A stretch of DNA of 64,000 nucleotides from the NCBI RefSeq assembly GCF_001544575.2, contig NZ_FCNY02000023.1:1-64000 (forward strand), read 5' to 3'. How positions within the stretch are numbered: the first letter of the stretch is position 1; each line of letters begins with the position of its first letter. This document shows positions 51,248 through 60,186 of this stretch, piece by piece. The DNA comes from Caballeronia cordobensis (GTDB lineage Bacteria; Pseudomonadota; Gammaproteobacteria; Burkholderiales; Burkholderiaceae). Below the pieces are notes generated by a model that was given only the letters and a program-made list of their open reading frames with translations, was not told the origin of the DNA and did no database searches. The translations under genes and the position numbers were made by a program.

Positions 51248-51889
51248 TTACGGCGCAAGTCTTATGATTTGCCACGGAGCGCCCGCGCCGTCACGCGTAT
51301 AGACGATCCGGTCGTGCAGGCGCGACGGGCGGCCCTGCCAGAACTCGATGGTGTCCGGCACGACGCGATAACCGCCCCAGTGCGGCGGGCGCGGCGGCGC
51401 GTCGCCATACTTGGCGATCATCTCGCGCTCGCGCGCCTCCAGGGTCTCGCGGCTGTCGAGCGGCTGGCTCTGATCCGACGCCCATGCGCCGATACGCGAA
51501 CCGAGCGGGCGCGAGGCGTAATACGCGTCGCTTTCCTCGTCGCTGGTCTTTTCGACGCGGCCCTCGATACGCACCTGGCGTTCGAGTTCGATCCAGTGGA
51601 ACAGCAGGCTCGCGGCGGAATTCGCGGCCAGTTCGCGGCCCTTGCGGCTTTCGTAATTGGTGAAGAAAACGAATCCGCGCTCGTCGACGCCCTTGATAAG
51701 CACGATGCGCGCGGACGGACGCCCTTCTCCGTCGACGGTGGCGAGCGTCATGGCATTCGGTTCGGGCAGCTTCGCATCGAGCGCCTGCGCGAACCAGGTA
51801 TGAAACTGCTGCACCGGGTCCGGATTGACATCGGCGGCATCGAGCGCGCCGCGCGAATAGTTCTTACGAAGATCTGCGAGAGTCGTCAT
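51248..51889 (-). CDS. pdxH: Pyridoxamine 5'-phosphate oxidase
   Basis: A 213-aa FMN enzyme that oxidises PNP/PMP to PLP. Segments: NAMTLATVDGEGRPSARIVL, FVFFTNYESRKGRELAAN, RPLGSRIGAWASDQSQPL and the C-terminal FWQGRPSRLHDRIVYTR and W-x-I-x-RLAP end are standard. Confidence 0.96.
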   Translation of the reverse strand: MTTLADLRKNYSRGALDAADVNPDPVQQFHTWFAQALDAKLPEPNAMTLATVDGEGRPSARIVLIKGVDERGFVFFTNYESRKGRELAANSAASLLFHWIELERQVRIEGRVEKTSDEESDAYYASRPLGSRIGAWASDQSQPLDSRETLEAREREMIAKYGDAPPRPPHWGGYRVVPDTIEFWQGRPSRLHDRIVYTRDGAGAPWQIIRLAP

Positions 51890-52169
51890 TTTTATGCAAG
51901 CGCTACAGTCGCGTCAGTATAGCCAAGGAGAAACGATCTTGCCCTGATTACCCTGAACGCGAAGCGCCGGGGAGTGCGACGTTCGCGGCTATCACGTTCA
52001 TGGTTTCGATAAGGCAGAATACGCAATTCGTTCGAATTTTGCATGATCGGGCACGTAAGTTTCCACGCCCGACAGCCGCCTGTAAGCCTTGATTGACGCC
52101 GCACAACGGACGTCGCCTTTTTCTGGCTTTTAATTTGCTTTCAACGCACCGTTTTTTCGCTCGCACGAC
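51890..52169. other. Gene-free spacer between pdxH and tcdA
   Basis: Divergent intergenic region. An inverted repeat AATTCG-TT-CGAATT lies at 52024-52037. Otherwise I see no RNA gene, coding stretch or clear promoter pair. Confidence 0.35.
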
Positions 52170-53015
52170 ATGAACGCTTCATCCGAAACCGCTCTACCGC
52201 TTTCCGCCGAAGTCGCCGCCGATCGCGAGCGCCGCTTCGGCGGCATCGCGCGTCTGTATGGCGCGCCCGCGCTCGCCGCGTTCGAGAGGGCGCATGTCGC
52301 GGTGATCGGCATCGGCGGCGTGGGCTCGTGGGTCGCCGAAGCGCTCGCGCGCAGCGCCATCGGCAAGCTGACGCTGATCGACCTCGACAATGTCGCGGAG
52401 AGCAACACCAACCGGCAGATTCACGCGCTCGACGGCAACTACGGCAAAGCGAAAGTCACCGCGATGGCCGAGCGCATCCGGCTGATCGATCCGGCCTGCG
52501 AAGTGCGGCAGATCGAAGACTTCGTCGAGCCCGGCAACTTCGACGCGACGCTCGGCGGCGGCTTCGATTACGTGATCGATGCGATCGACAGCGTGCGCAC
52601 CAAAACCGCGCTGATCGCGTGGTGCGTGGCGCGCAAGCAGGCGCTCATCACGGTGGGCGGCGCGGGCGGTCAACTGGACCCGACGCGCATTCGCATCGAC
52701 GATCTGGCGCTCACGATCCAGGACCCGCTGTTGTCGAAAGTGCGCGGCCAGTTGCGCAAGCTGCACGGCTTTCCGCGCGGGCCGAAGGCGCGTTTCAAGG
52801 TGAGCGCCGTGTATTCGGACGAACCGCTGATCTATCCCGAAGCGGCCGCGTGCGATATCAGCGAGGGCGCGGAACATCTCGAAACGGGCGCGGGCCATAC
52901 CGGGCCGGTCGGGCTCAATTGCGCGGGCTTCGGGTCGAGCGTGTGCGTGACGGCAAGCTTCGGTTTCGCGGCCGCCGCGCATGTGCTGCGCGAACTGGCG
53001 AAACGCGCCGCCTGA
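52170..53015 (+). CDS. tcdA: tRNA threonylcarbamoyladenosine dehydratase
   Basis: A 281-aa E1-like enzyme (CsdL/TcdA) that cyclises t6A37 to ct6A in tRNAs. RFGGIARLYG, the ATP loop VIGIGGVGSWVAEALARS (about residues 47-64), LIDLDNVAESNTNRQ and DAIDSVRTKTALI are seen. A bidirectional terminator follows. Confidence 0.92.
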   Translation: MNASSETALPLSAEVAADRERRFGGIARLYGAPALAAFERAHVAVIGIGGVGSWVAEALARSAIGKLTLIDLDNVAESNTNRQIHALDGNYGKAKVTAMAERIRLIDPACEVRQIEDFVEPGNFDATLGGGFDYVIDAIDSVRTKTALIAWCVARKQALITVGGAGGQLDPTRIRIDDLALTIQDPLLSKVRGQLRKLHGFPRGPKARFKVSAVYSDEPLIYPEAAACDISEGAEHLETGAGHTGPVGLNCAGFGSSVCVTASFGFAAAAHVLRELAKRAA

Positions 53016-53020
53016 AAGCA

Positions 53021-53052
53021 AAACGGCCAGCTTTCGAAAGCTGACCGTTTTG
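53021..53052. terminator. Bidirectional terminator between tcdA and cnoX
   Basis: AAAACGG-C-CAGCTTTC pairs with GAAAGCTG-A-CCGTTTT: a long stem with one mismatch, A-rich on the left and T-rich on the right, between two convergent genes. Confidence 0.88.
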
Positions 53053-53072
53053 ATTTGAAAGGCAACGCGAAA

Positions 53073-53921
53073 TCAGTTCATTGCCGCGCTCAGCCTGCGC
53101 CGCCACTTCGAAACGAGATCCGGCTGATTCGCGGCGAGGTCGAACACGGAAAGCATCGTCTTGCGGCCCACGTCGTCCATGAAGGCGCGGTCGCGCACGA
53201 CGATGGCAAGCAGATGCTCCAGCGCGCCGTCGTAATCGCGTCCCGCGATCAGGCGGTTGGCGAGCGCGAAGCGCGCATCCAGATCGTCCGGCTTCGCATT
53301 GACGGCGTCGATCAGCGCGTCGGCGGGCGGCAGGTCGGCTGCGGCATCGGCGGCGTCGAGTTCGGTTTTCAGCGCGTTGTAGCGGGCGTCGATGCCCTGC
53401 GTCGTCTTCGGCGAGAGCAGCTTGTCCTCTTCCTTTGCTTCGTCGATGCGCCGCTCCGCGATCAGCCATTCGATCAGGTCCAGACGCGCATCGTCCCAGC
53501 CGGGATCGAGCGCGAGCGCGGCCTTGATCGTGTCGATGGCCTTCTTGCGGTCGCCCGCCGCCCACGCCGTCTGCGCGGTGCGGCGCTCGACGTCGGCGCC
53601 AGCGGGCACGAGCCGGTCGAGAAACTCGCGCAACTGGCCTTCGGGCAACACGCCGATGAACTGATCGACCGGCCTGCCATCCGCGAACGCGACCACATGG
53701 GGAATGCTGCGCACCTGGAAATGCGCGGCGAGCTCCTGGTTTTCATCGACGTTCACCTTCACGAGCTTCCATGCGCCCGCGGCTTCGGCTTCGAGCCGTT
53801 CCAGCATCGGACCGAGCGTCTTGCAGGGGCCGCACCAGGGCGCCCAGAAATCGACCAGAACGGGTGCGAGCATCGACGCGTTGATGACGTCGTTCTCGAA
53901 GGTGGCGAGGGTCGTATCCAT
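53073..53921 (-). CDS. cnoX: Thioredoxin-like chaperone CnoX (YbbN)
   Basis: A 282-aa protein: N-terminal thioredoxin domain with VDFWAPWCGPCKTLGPML (about residues 23-40) and cis-Pro region RSIPHVVAF, then TPR-like helices (AWAAGDRKKAIDTIKAAL, DARFALANRLIAGRDYDGA). The WCGPC redox site is intact, unlike the SxxC of E. coli CnoX. Confidence 0.9.
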   Translation of the reverse strand: MDTTLATFENDVINASMLAPVLVDFWAPWCGPCKTLGPMLERLEAEAAGAWKLVKVNVDENQELAAHFQVRSIPHVVAFADGRPVDQFIGVLPEGQLREFLDRLVPAGADVERRTAQTAWAAGDRKKAIDTIKAALALDPGWDDARLDLIEWLIAERRIDEAKEEDKLLSPKTTQGIDARYNALKTELDAADAAADLPPADALIDAVNAKPDDLDARFALANRLIAGRDYDGALEHLLAIVVRDRAFMDDVGRKTMLSVFDLAANQPDLVSKWRRRLSAAMN

Positions 53922-53999
53922 GCGTTTTCTCCTAATTCTTGCGGTCTATCCCATTGAGATAGGGACGATCCGTGTAAGTCTCAAGCGCGGGCGCGCATC

Positions 54000-54899
54000 T
54001 CACGCGTCGGGCGCGCGATTCTCCCGGCGCTGCGGCGGCAGCGGGATGAACTCGGTTTCGCCGGGCACGTGGCCCATGCGCTGTTCGCTCCAGGCGATCT
54101 TCGCGGCGTCGATCTTCTCGCGCGAACTCGACACGAAATTCCATTCGATGAAGCGCGGCCCGTCGAGCGGCGCGCCGCCGAGCAGCATCGCGACCGCGCC
54201 GCCCGCGCTTTGCAGCTTCGCGTGCCCGCCCGGCGCGAGTACCGCCATCTGCTGTTCGGGCAGCGGCTCACCGTCGATGGAGAGATCGCCGCTCACGAGA
54301 TAGACGCCACGTTCCTCGTGCTCGCTATCGAGCGATATCGCGCTGCCGGCCGTGAACTGCGCGGCGACGTAGAGCGTCGGCGAGAAGGTGCGCGTGGGGG
54401 CTTTCGCGCCGAACGCCGTGCCCGCGATCACGCGCAGCGTCACGCCGTCGCGCTCGATCTGCGGCAAGGCGGCCGCGGCGTGATGCTCGAACGCCGACTC
54501 GATATCCTCGCTCGCGGCCGGCATGGCGACCCACGTCTGAATGCCGTGCATGCTCTGGCCGGATGCGCGCTCCTCGTCGGGCGTGCGTTCCGAATGGACG
54601 ATGCCACGGCCCGCGGTCATCCAGTTGACGTCGCCGGGCACGATCTTCTGCACCGAGCCGACGCTGTCGCGATGCATGATCGCGCCGTCGAACAGATAGG
54701 TGACGGTCGCGAGCCCGATATGCGGATGCGGACGCACGTCGAGCCCCTTGCCGGGCATGAGCGTTGCGGGACCGATGTGGTCGAAAAAGATGAAGGGTCC
54801 GACGGTGCGCGCCGCGAGTGCGGGCAACACCCGCCGCACCATGAGGCCGCCGACGTCGTGTTGGTGAGGCTTGAGCAGTGCGCGGATCGTCGAGGGCAT
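54000..54899 (-). CDS. Pirin family protein
   Basis: A 299-aa bicupin. Metal ligands are in RPHPHIGLATVTYLFDG (two His) and GRGIVHSERTPDE (His, Glu). Bacterial pirins can act as quercetinases or regulators; the activity here is unknown. The C-terminal 25 residues (MGHVPGETEFIPLPPQR) are usual. It lies 78 bases after cnoX's start region and reads in the same direction. Confidence 0.9.
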   Translation of the reverse strand: MPSTIRALLKPHQHDVGGLMVRRVLPALAARTVGPFIFFDHIGPATLMPGKGLDVRPHPHIGLATVTYLFDGAIMHRDSVGSVQKIVPGDVNWMTAGRGIVHSERTPDEERASGQSMHGIQTWVAMPAASEDIESAFEHHAAAALPQIERDGVTLRVIAGTAFGAKAPTRTFSPTLYVAAQFTAGSAISLDSEHEERGVYLVSGDLSIDGEPLPEQQMAVLAPGGHAKLQSAGGAVAMLLGGAPLDGPRFIEWNFVSSSREKIDAAKIAWSEQRMGHVPGETEFIPLPPQRRENRAPDA

Positions 54900-55077
54900 G
54901 GCGGGTTCCGAAGGAAAGATCGGGCGCCGGAATGGCGCGCGGGATTCCGTCGATTCTACCGGCCGATGCCGCGCGGCGCAGACCCGTCACCGAGGCCTTC
55001 GTTTTTTACGTCGCCGCGCTTTTCGGCATGCGTGCAGCGTCGCGCAACCTTTGCAACCCTGATGGGAGATTGAAGAC

Positions 55078-55341
55078 ATGAGCAAGAACAAGCTGTTGAT
55101 CGCCATTACCGCGGGCCTTTTCACCGCCACCGCAGCGACGGGCGCGTTCGCGCAGACCTCGTCGGGCAATTCGTCGGCGGGCGGCGACACCTCCGCCACG
55201 ACGCAGGGCGACATGTCCGGCTCGTCCACGACCAAGCACAAGAAGCCGCGCAAGCACAGCGCGCATCCGTCCGCGGGCAAGAAGACGCCCGATGCGAGCA
55301 CGGGCAACAACGCGGCGGGGGAGGGCGGGCAGAGCAAGTAA
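55078..55341 (+). CDS. Small secreted Ser/Thr/Lys-rich protein
   Basis: An 87-aa protein with a clear signal peptide (MSKNKLLIAITAGLFTATA, cleavage after AFAQ near residue 26) and a low-complexity mature part: Ser/Gly/Thr first, then Lys/His/Pro (KHKKPRKHSAH). Proteins of this kind are frequent in Burkholderiaceae; function unknown. It is followed by a strong terminator, so it is probably a single-gene unit. Confidence 0.7.
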   Translation: MSKNKLLIAITAGLFTATAATGAFAQTSSGNSSAGGDTSATTQGDMSGSSTTKHKKPRKHSAHPSAGKKTPDASTGNNAAGEGGQSK

Positions 55342-55360
55342 GCACGGCTTTCGCATGAGG

Positions 55361-55398
55361 AGGCGCTCACGCCGTTCGAGCGGCGTGAGCGCCTTTTT
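55361..55398 (+). terminator. Rho-independent terminator of the small secreted protein gene
   Basis: AGGCGCTCACGCCG and CGGCGTGAGCGCCT form a perfect 14-bp stem with a six-base loop, followed by TTTT. Confidence 0.92.
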
Positions 55399-55499
55399 GC
55401 GTTCGCGCGTGGAAGTGCAGCATTCGACAAGCCTGCCGCGCCGCCCTCCGTTACACTTTCCGACTCGTCAACGACGTGCATGAAACGAGGGGAAGGGCG

Positions 55500-56381
55500 A
55501 TGTCGCCAAAGGATTTGCTGATCGCAAGCGTGGTCATTCTGGCGTGGGGCGTGAATTTCGTCGTCATCAAGCTGGGCCTGCACGGCGTGCCGCCGATGCT
55601 GCTCGGTGCATTGCGCTTCGCGCTCGCCGCCGTGCCGGTGTTCTTCGTCAAGCGCCCGCAGATTCCGCTGCGCTGGCTGTTTGCCTACAGCCTCACCATT
55701 TCCCTCGGCCAGTTCGCGCTGCTGTTTTACGGCATGTACGTGGGCATGCCGGCGGGACTCGCATCGCTCGTGCTGCAGGCGCAGGCGTTCTTCACGCTCG
55801 TGTTCGCGGCGATGTTCCTCGGCGAGCGCATTCGCGCGGTGAATGTGGCCGGGCTGCTGATCGCGGCGGCGGGGCTCGCGCTCATCGGCATGCGCGGCGG
55901 GCAGGCGATGACCGTCACCGGCTTTCTCTTCACGCTCGCGGCGGCGTCGATGTGGGCGCTCGGCAATGTCGTGACCAAGCGCATGGGCAAGGTCGATCTG
56001 CTTTCGCTCGTCGTGTGGGGCAGCCTGATTCCGCCGCTGCCGTTTCTCGCGCTCTCGCTGATCTTCGAAGGCCCGGCGCGCATCGAAGCGAGTCTCGCGC
56101 GCATTCCGCTCGTGTCGGTGCTGGCGATTCTCTATCTCGCGTTCGTCGCGACGATCGTCGGCTATAGCTTGTGGGGAAAGCTGCTCGCGCGCTATCCGGC
56201 GGGCAGCGTCGCGCCGTTCTCGCTGCTCGTCCCGGTGATCGGGCTCGCCTCGGCGGCGGTGTTTCTCGGCGAGGCCTTGAGCGCCGCGCAGGTGGCGGGC
56301 GCGGCGCTCGTGATGGCGGGACTCGTGGTGAACGTCTTCGGCGCGCGGCTCATGCAGCGCATCCTGCCGGCGACGCGCTGA
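55500..56381 (+). CDS. EamA-family transporter
   Basis: A 293-aa inner-membrane protein with about ten helices in two EamA repeats (VILAWGVNFVVIKLGLHG at the start; ASMWALGNVVTKRMGK opening the second). It is close in look to EamA (YdeD), the O-acetylserine/cysteine exporter, but substrate cannot be told. GAGGGGAAGGG precedes the ATG at 55500. Confidence 0.87.
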   Translation: MSPKDLLIASVVILAWGVNFVVIKLGLHGVPPMLLGALRFALAAVPVFFVKRPQIPLRWLFAYSLTISLGQFALLFYGMYVGMPAGLASLVLQAQAFFTLVFAAMFLGERIRAVNVAGLLIAAAGLALIGMRGGQAMTVTGFLFTLAAASMWALGNVVTKRMGKVDLLSLVVWGSLIPPLPFLALSLIFEGPARIEASLARIPLVSVLAILYLAFVATIVGYSLWGKLLARYPAGSVAPFSLLVPVIGLASAAVFLGEALSAAQVAGAALVMAGLVVNVFGARLMQRILPATR

Positions 56382-56399
56382 GCGCGCCGTTCCCGAGTC

Positions 56400-57899
56400 T
56401 TACGTCATGCGGCTCTTCGCGAGCGGCGGGTTCGCCGCGAAGTAGCGCTTGATGCCTTTCATGATGGCGTTGGCCATCTTGTCGCGATAGGCGTCGTCGT
56501 TCAGGCGGGCTTCCTCGTCCGGGTTGCTGATGAACGCGGTTTCCACGAGGATCGACGGAATGTCCGGCGCCTTCAGCACGGCAAAGCCGGCCTGCTCGAC
56601 CGAGCCCTTGTGCAGCTTGTTGATGCCGCCGATCTCGTTCAGCACGAAGCTGCCGTAGCGCATCGAATCGCGGATCTGCGCGGTCGTGGACATATCGAAG
56701 AGCGCGCGGTTCACGCTCGCATCCTGCGACTTCACGTTGATGCCGCCGACCTGATCCGACGCATTCTCCTTGGCCGCCATCCAGCGTGCGGCTGCGCTCG
56801 ACGCGCCATGTTCCGACAGCGCGAACACGGACGAACCGCGCGCATCGGGCGACGTGAAGGCATCCGCGTGAATCGACACGAACAGGTCCGCCGACACGCG
56901 CTGCGCCTTCTGCACGCGCACGTTGAGCGGCACGAAGAAGTCGGCGTCGCGGGTCATCATCGCGCGCATGTTCGGCTGGGCGTCGATCTTCGCGCGCAGT
57001 TTTTTCGCGATGTCGAGCGCGATGTGCTTCTCGTAGGTGCCCTGGCCGCCGATCGCGCCGGGATCTTCGCCGCCGTGTCCCGGATCGATCGCGACCGTCA
57101 GGAGGCGCGTCGTGCCGGCCTGCTTCGGCGCGGAGAAGGTGTACTGGTCGTCGTCGTCCTTCTTCGCGATGACGGGCGGCGGCGTCGGCGCGCGCTGCGG
57201 TTTCACCGAGGGCTTCGGCGCGGTCTCGGCAGGCGCATCGCCTTGCGCGTACTTCTGGAAAAACTCGTCGGTGGAATCGGGCGTGCCGGGCTTTTGCGCA
57301 GTCGCCGGCCCGGAGAGCGTGGCGGGCGGCGGCACCGCCGGATTGGGGTTCGCGCGGTCGAGCGCTTCCTGCTTGCGCTCGGTCTGCGCGAGCAGGTCCA
57401 TGAGCGGATCGGGCGCGACGGCCGGATACAGGTCGAACACGAGCCGGTACTTGTAGCTGCCAATTGGCCCCAGCGTGAACACCTGCGGTTTCACCGAGCC
57501 TTTCAGGTCGAACACCATGCGCACGACATGCGGCTGATACTGCCCGATGCGCACCGATTGAATCTGCGGATCGTTCGGCGCGATCTTCGAGACGAGATCG
57601 CGCAGCGCCTGATCGAGATCGATGCCGGAAAGATCGACGACGAGCCGGTCCGGTCCCTGCAGCAACTGGTTGGCGTTCTGCAGCGGCTGATCCGATTCGA
57701 TCGTCACGCGCGTGTAATCGCGCGCGGGCCACACGCGCACGCCGAGCACGCTGCTCGCATGCGCGAGCTTCGGTCCGGCGAGCGCAAGCACGAGCGTCGA
57801 TGCGCCCGCGCGCAACACCTGGCGGCGGCGCCAGCTATGCGGCGCAAGGGCGGCGGCTTCGATCGACGCAAACGGCTTGATCAACATCTTTCGAGACAT
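56400..57899 (-). CDS. amiC: N-acetylmuramoyl-L-alanine amidase AmiC
   Basis: A 499-aa periplasmic hydrolase that separates daughter cells. A Tat-type signal (WRRRQVLRAGASTLVLALAG, residues about 23-42), an AMIN domain (about 55-160), a Pro/Ala linker, and the zinc amidase domain (VAIDPGHGGEDPGAIG near 271-286; catalytic Glu in VETAFISNPDEE). The start lies within the last bases of tsaE (19-base overlap), so the two are coupled. Confidence 0.94.
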   Translation of the reverse strand: MSRKMLIKPFASIEAAALAPHSWRRRQVLRAGASTLVLALAGPKLAHASSVLGVRVWPARDYTRVTIESDQPLQNANQLLQGPDRLVVDLSGIDLDQALRDLVSKIAPNDPQIQSVRIGQYQPHVVRMVFDLKGSVKPQVFTLGPIGSYKYRLVFDLYPAVAPDPLMDLLAQTERKQEALDRANPNPAVPPPATLSGPATAQKPGTPDSTDEFFQKYAQGDAPAETAPKPSVKPQRAPTPPPVIAKKDDDDQYTFSAPKQAGTTRLLTVAIDPGHGGEDPGAIGGQGTYEKHIALDIAKKLRAKIDAQPNMRAMMTRDADFFVPLNVRVQKAQRVSADLFVSIHADAFTSPDARGSSVFALSEHGASSAAARWMAAKENASDQVGGINVKSQDASVNRALFDMSTTAQIRDSMRYGSFVLNEIGGINKLHKGSVEQAGFAVLKAPDIPSILVETAFISNPDEEARLNDDAYRDKMANAIMKGIKRYFAANPPLAKSRMT

Positions 57900-58453
57900 G
57901 ACTTTCCTGTTTCGCTAAACGCCCGCGCGGTCAGCACGCGGCCTTCTTCGTTCGACATTCCTTCGTCTGGCAGAGACAGCGCAAATACGAGGTCCGGCAC
58001 GCCGAGCAGCCCGCCCGCCTGCTGCGGCCACTCGACGAGGCACAGCGCGCCCGCATCGAAATATTCGCGGAAGCCGGCATCGGCCCATTCGGCCGGATCG
58101 GCAAAGCGATAGAGATCGAAGTGATACACGTCGAGCGGACCGCTTTCGATGACGAGCGAATACGGCTCGACGAGCGTGTAAGTGGGGCTTTTCACGCGGC
58201 CGGCATGACCGAGCGCGCGCAGCGTGGCGCGCACGAGCGTGGTCTTGCCCGCGCCCAGGTCCCCGATCAACTGGACTTGCAAGCCATGAAAACGTTCAGA
58301 TGAAGCAGTCGAACTGTGCTTGCGCGTGGCGTCGATGGCGCGCGCGAAGCGTTCGCCGAACGCGAGCGTCGCGGCTTCGTCGCGCAGTTCGAAGCGTCGT
58401 TCGAGCAGCGCGGCGGATAAGTCTTGCGTCGTTCGTGAAGGGCTTTCGGGCAT
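57881..58453 (-). CDS. tsaE: tRNA threonylcarbamoyladenosine biosynthesis ATPase TsaE
   Basis: A 190-aa P-loop protein required, with TsaB and TsaD, for t6A37 in tRNA. Walker A GDLGAGKTTLVRATL (about residues 65-79) and VYHFDLYRF are seen. The N-terminal 30 residues are an extension. Start MPESPSRTT at 58453; upstream codons overlap the divergent queG start. A late step of the same modification uses TcdA, encoded at 52.2 kb. Confidence 0.93.
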   Translation of the reverse strand: MPESPSRTTQDLSAALLERRFELRDEAATLAFGERFARAIDATRKHSSTASSERFHGLQVQLIGDLGAGKTTLVRATLRALGHAGRVKSPTYTLVEPYSLVIESGPLDVYHFDLYRFADPAEWADAGFREYFDAGALCLVEWPQQAGGLLGVPDLVFALSLPDEGMSNEEGRVLTARAFSETGKSCLERC

Positions 58454-58471
58454 TGCTCGTAAAATGTCGTG

Positions 58472-59710
58472 ATGAACCGATTGCCGGAACATTCCGTTGA
58501 AGTCACGACCGCGTCCAGCGACGCCGCCGCTGAGTCCGCCTCAGAGCCTCGCGTATTCGATCTCGATGAACACGCGCTGGCGGCGCTCGCGCAACGCATC
58601 AAGGAGTGGGGGCGCGAGCTGGGATTCGGTGCGGTCGGTATCAGCGATATCGACCTGTCGGATGCCGAGGAGGGCCTCGCTAGCTGGCTCGAAGCAGGCT
58701 ATCACGGCGAAATGGATTATATGGCCAAACATGGGATGAAACGCGCAAGACCGGCCGAGCTTGTGGCCGGAACGCGACGCGTCATCACCGCGCGCATGGC
58801 CTATCTGCCTGCCGAAACGCTCGCGAAAACAGGCGATGAAAGTGTCGCGACAGCCGATGCTCAGAAGAACGACTGGCGCGCGATCGAATGGACGCGCTTG
58901 TCGAAGCCATCGGAAGCGGTGGTCTCGATCTACGCCCGCGGCCGCGATTATCACAAGGTCATGCGCAATCGTCTGCAGCAACTGGCCGAGCGCATCGAGC
59001 GCGAGATCGGACCGTTCGGGCATCGCGCATTCACCGATTCCGCGCCGGTGCTTGAAGTCGCGCTCGCGCAGAAGGCGGGCAACGGCTGGCGCGGCAAACA
59101 CACGCTGCTGCTCGATCGCGACGCCGGTTCGCTCTTCTTCCTGGGCGAGATTTACGTCGATGTGCCGCTGCCCGCCGATCCGCATCCCGAGCAAGACGGC
59201 GCGCATTGCGGTCAGTGCACGCGCTGCATCGGCGCGTGCCCGACGGGCGCGATCGTCGGGCCGTATCGCGTCGATGCGCGGCGCTGCATCTCGTATCTGA
59301 CGATCGAACTGCACGGCAGCATCCCCGAAGCGATGCGGCCGCTCATCGGCAATCGCGTGTATGGCTGCGACGACTGCCAGCTCATCTGTCCGTGGAACAA
59401 GTTCGCGCAGGCCGCGCCCGTCGCGGATTTCGACGTGCGGCACGGGCTCGATCGCGCGACGCTCGTCGAGCTTTTCGCATGGAGCGCCGCCGACTTCGAC
59501 ACGCGCATGCAGGGCAGCGCGATCCGGCGCATCGGCCACGAGCGCTGGCTGCGCAATATCGCGGTGGCGATGGGCAACGCGTTGAGCGCCGCTTCGCTCG
59601 ATGCGGGCGAACGCAGGGCGATCACCGACGCATTGGAAGCCCGCGCGGACGATCCGTCCGCGCTGGTGCGCGAGCATGTGCATTGGGCGCTTGCGCAAGG
59701 GAGCCAATGA
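58472..59710 (+). CDS. queG: Epoxyqueuosine reductase
   Basis: A 412-aa cobalamin and iron-sulfur enzyme for the last step of queuosine synthesis in tRNA. Two [4Fe-4S] motifs: CGQCTRCIGACPTGA (about residues 247-261) and CDDCQLICPWN (about 299-309). The N-terminus includes YHGEMDYMAKH. Divergent from tsaE with 18 bases between starts. The ogt start overlaps its stop. Confidence 0.95.
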   Translation: MNRLPEHSVEVTTASSDAAAESASEPRVFDLDEHALAALAQRIKEWGRELGFGAVGISDIDLSDAEEGLASWLEAGYHGEMDYMAKHGMKRARPAELVAGTRRVITARMAYLPAETLAKTGDESVATADAQKNDWRAIEWTRLSKPSEAVVSIYARGRDYHKVMRNRLQQLAERIEREIGPFGHRAFTDSAPVLEVALAQKAGNGWRGKHTLLLDRDAGSLFFLGEIYVDVPLPADPHPEQDGAHCGQCTRCIGACPTGAIVGPYRVDARRCISYLTIELHGSIPEAMRPLIGNRVYGCDDCQLICPWNKFAQAAPVADFDVRHGLDRATLVELFAWSAADFDTRMQGSAIRRIGHERWLRNIAVAMGNALSAASLDAGERRAITDALEARADDPSALVREHVHWALAQGSQ

Positions 59711-60186
59711 TGAATCCGTTCGATGCCGTCATCGACGCGCCCTTCGGCAAAGTCGGCATTCGCGCCGACGACGTTTCGGTGCGCGAGATCGTCTATCTTC
59801 CGGGCGATATCGAGAGCATTGCGCCGCGCAAGCCGCTCGCGCTCGAAGCCGTCGCGCAGATCCGCGCCTATTTCGCTGCGCCGTCGATGCGTTTCGACCT
59901 GCCGCTCGCGATCCGCGGCACCGCGTTTCAGCAGCGCGTATGGCGCGGTATCGCCGGCATCGAGGCGGGGCAGGTGTGGACCTACGGCCAGCTCGCGCGC
60001 GAAATCGGCAGCGTGCCGCGCGCGGTCGGGCAGGCCTGCGGGTCCAATCCGCTGCCGATCGTGATACCGTGCCACCGGGTAGTCGCGTCGGGCGGCATCG
60101 GCGGTTTCGCGCATCATCCCGGCGAAGGGTTTTATCGCAACGTGAAGCGCTGGTTGCTGGCGCATGAAGGTGTATCGATCGCATGA
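59710..60186 (+). CDS. ogt: Methylated-DNA-protein-cysteine methyltransferase
   Basis: A 158-aa suicide repair protein that removes O6-methylguanine. Active site IVIPCHRVVASGGIGGFA with the acceptor Cys (about residue 120); AFQQRVWRGIAGIEAGQVWTYG in two parts is the DNA-binding helix. An ATG one codon upstream overlaps the queG stop. Its own stop overlaps the xerD start as ATGA. Confidence 0.94.
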   Translation: MNPFDAVIDAPFGKVGIRADDVSVREIVYLPGDIESIAPRKPLALEAVAQIRAYFAAPSMRFDLPLAIRGTAFQQRVWRGIAGIEAGQVWTYGQLAREIGSVPRAVGQACGSNPLPIVIPCHRVVASGGIGGFAHHPGEGFYRNVKRWLLAHEGVSIA

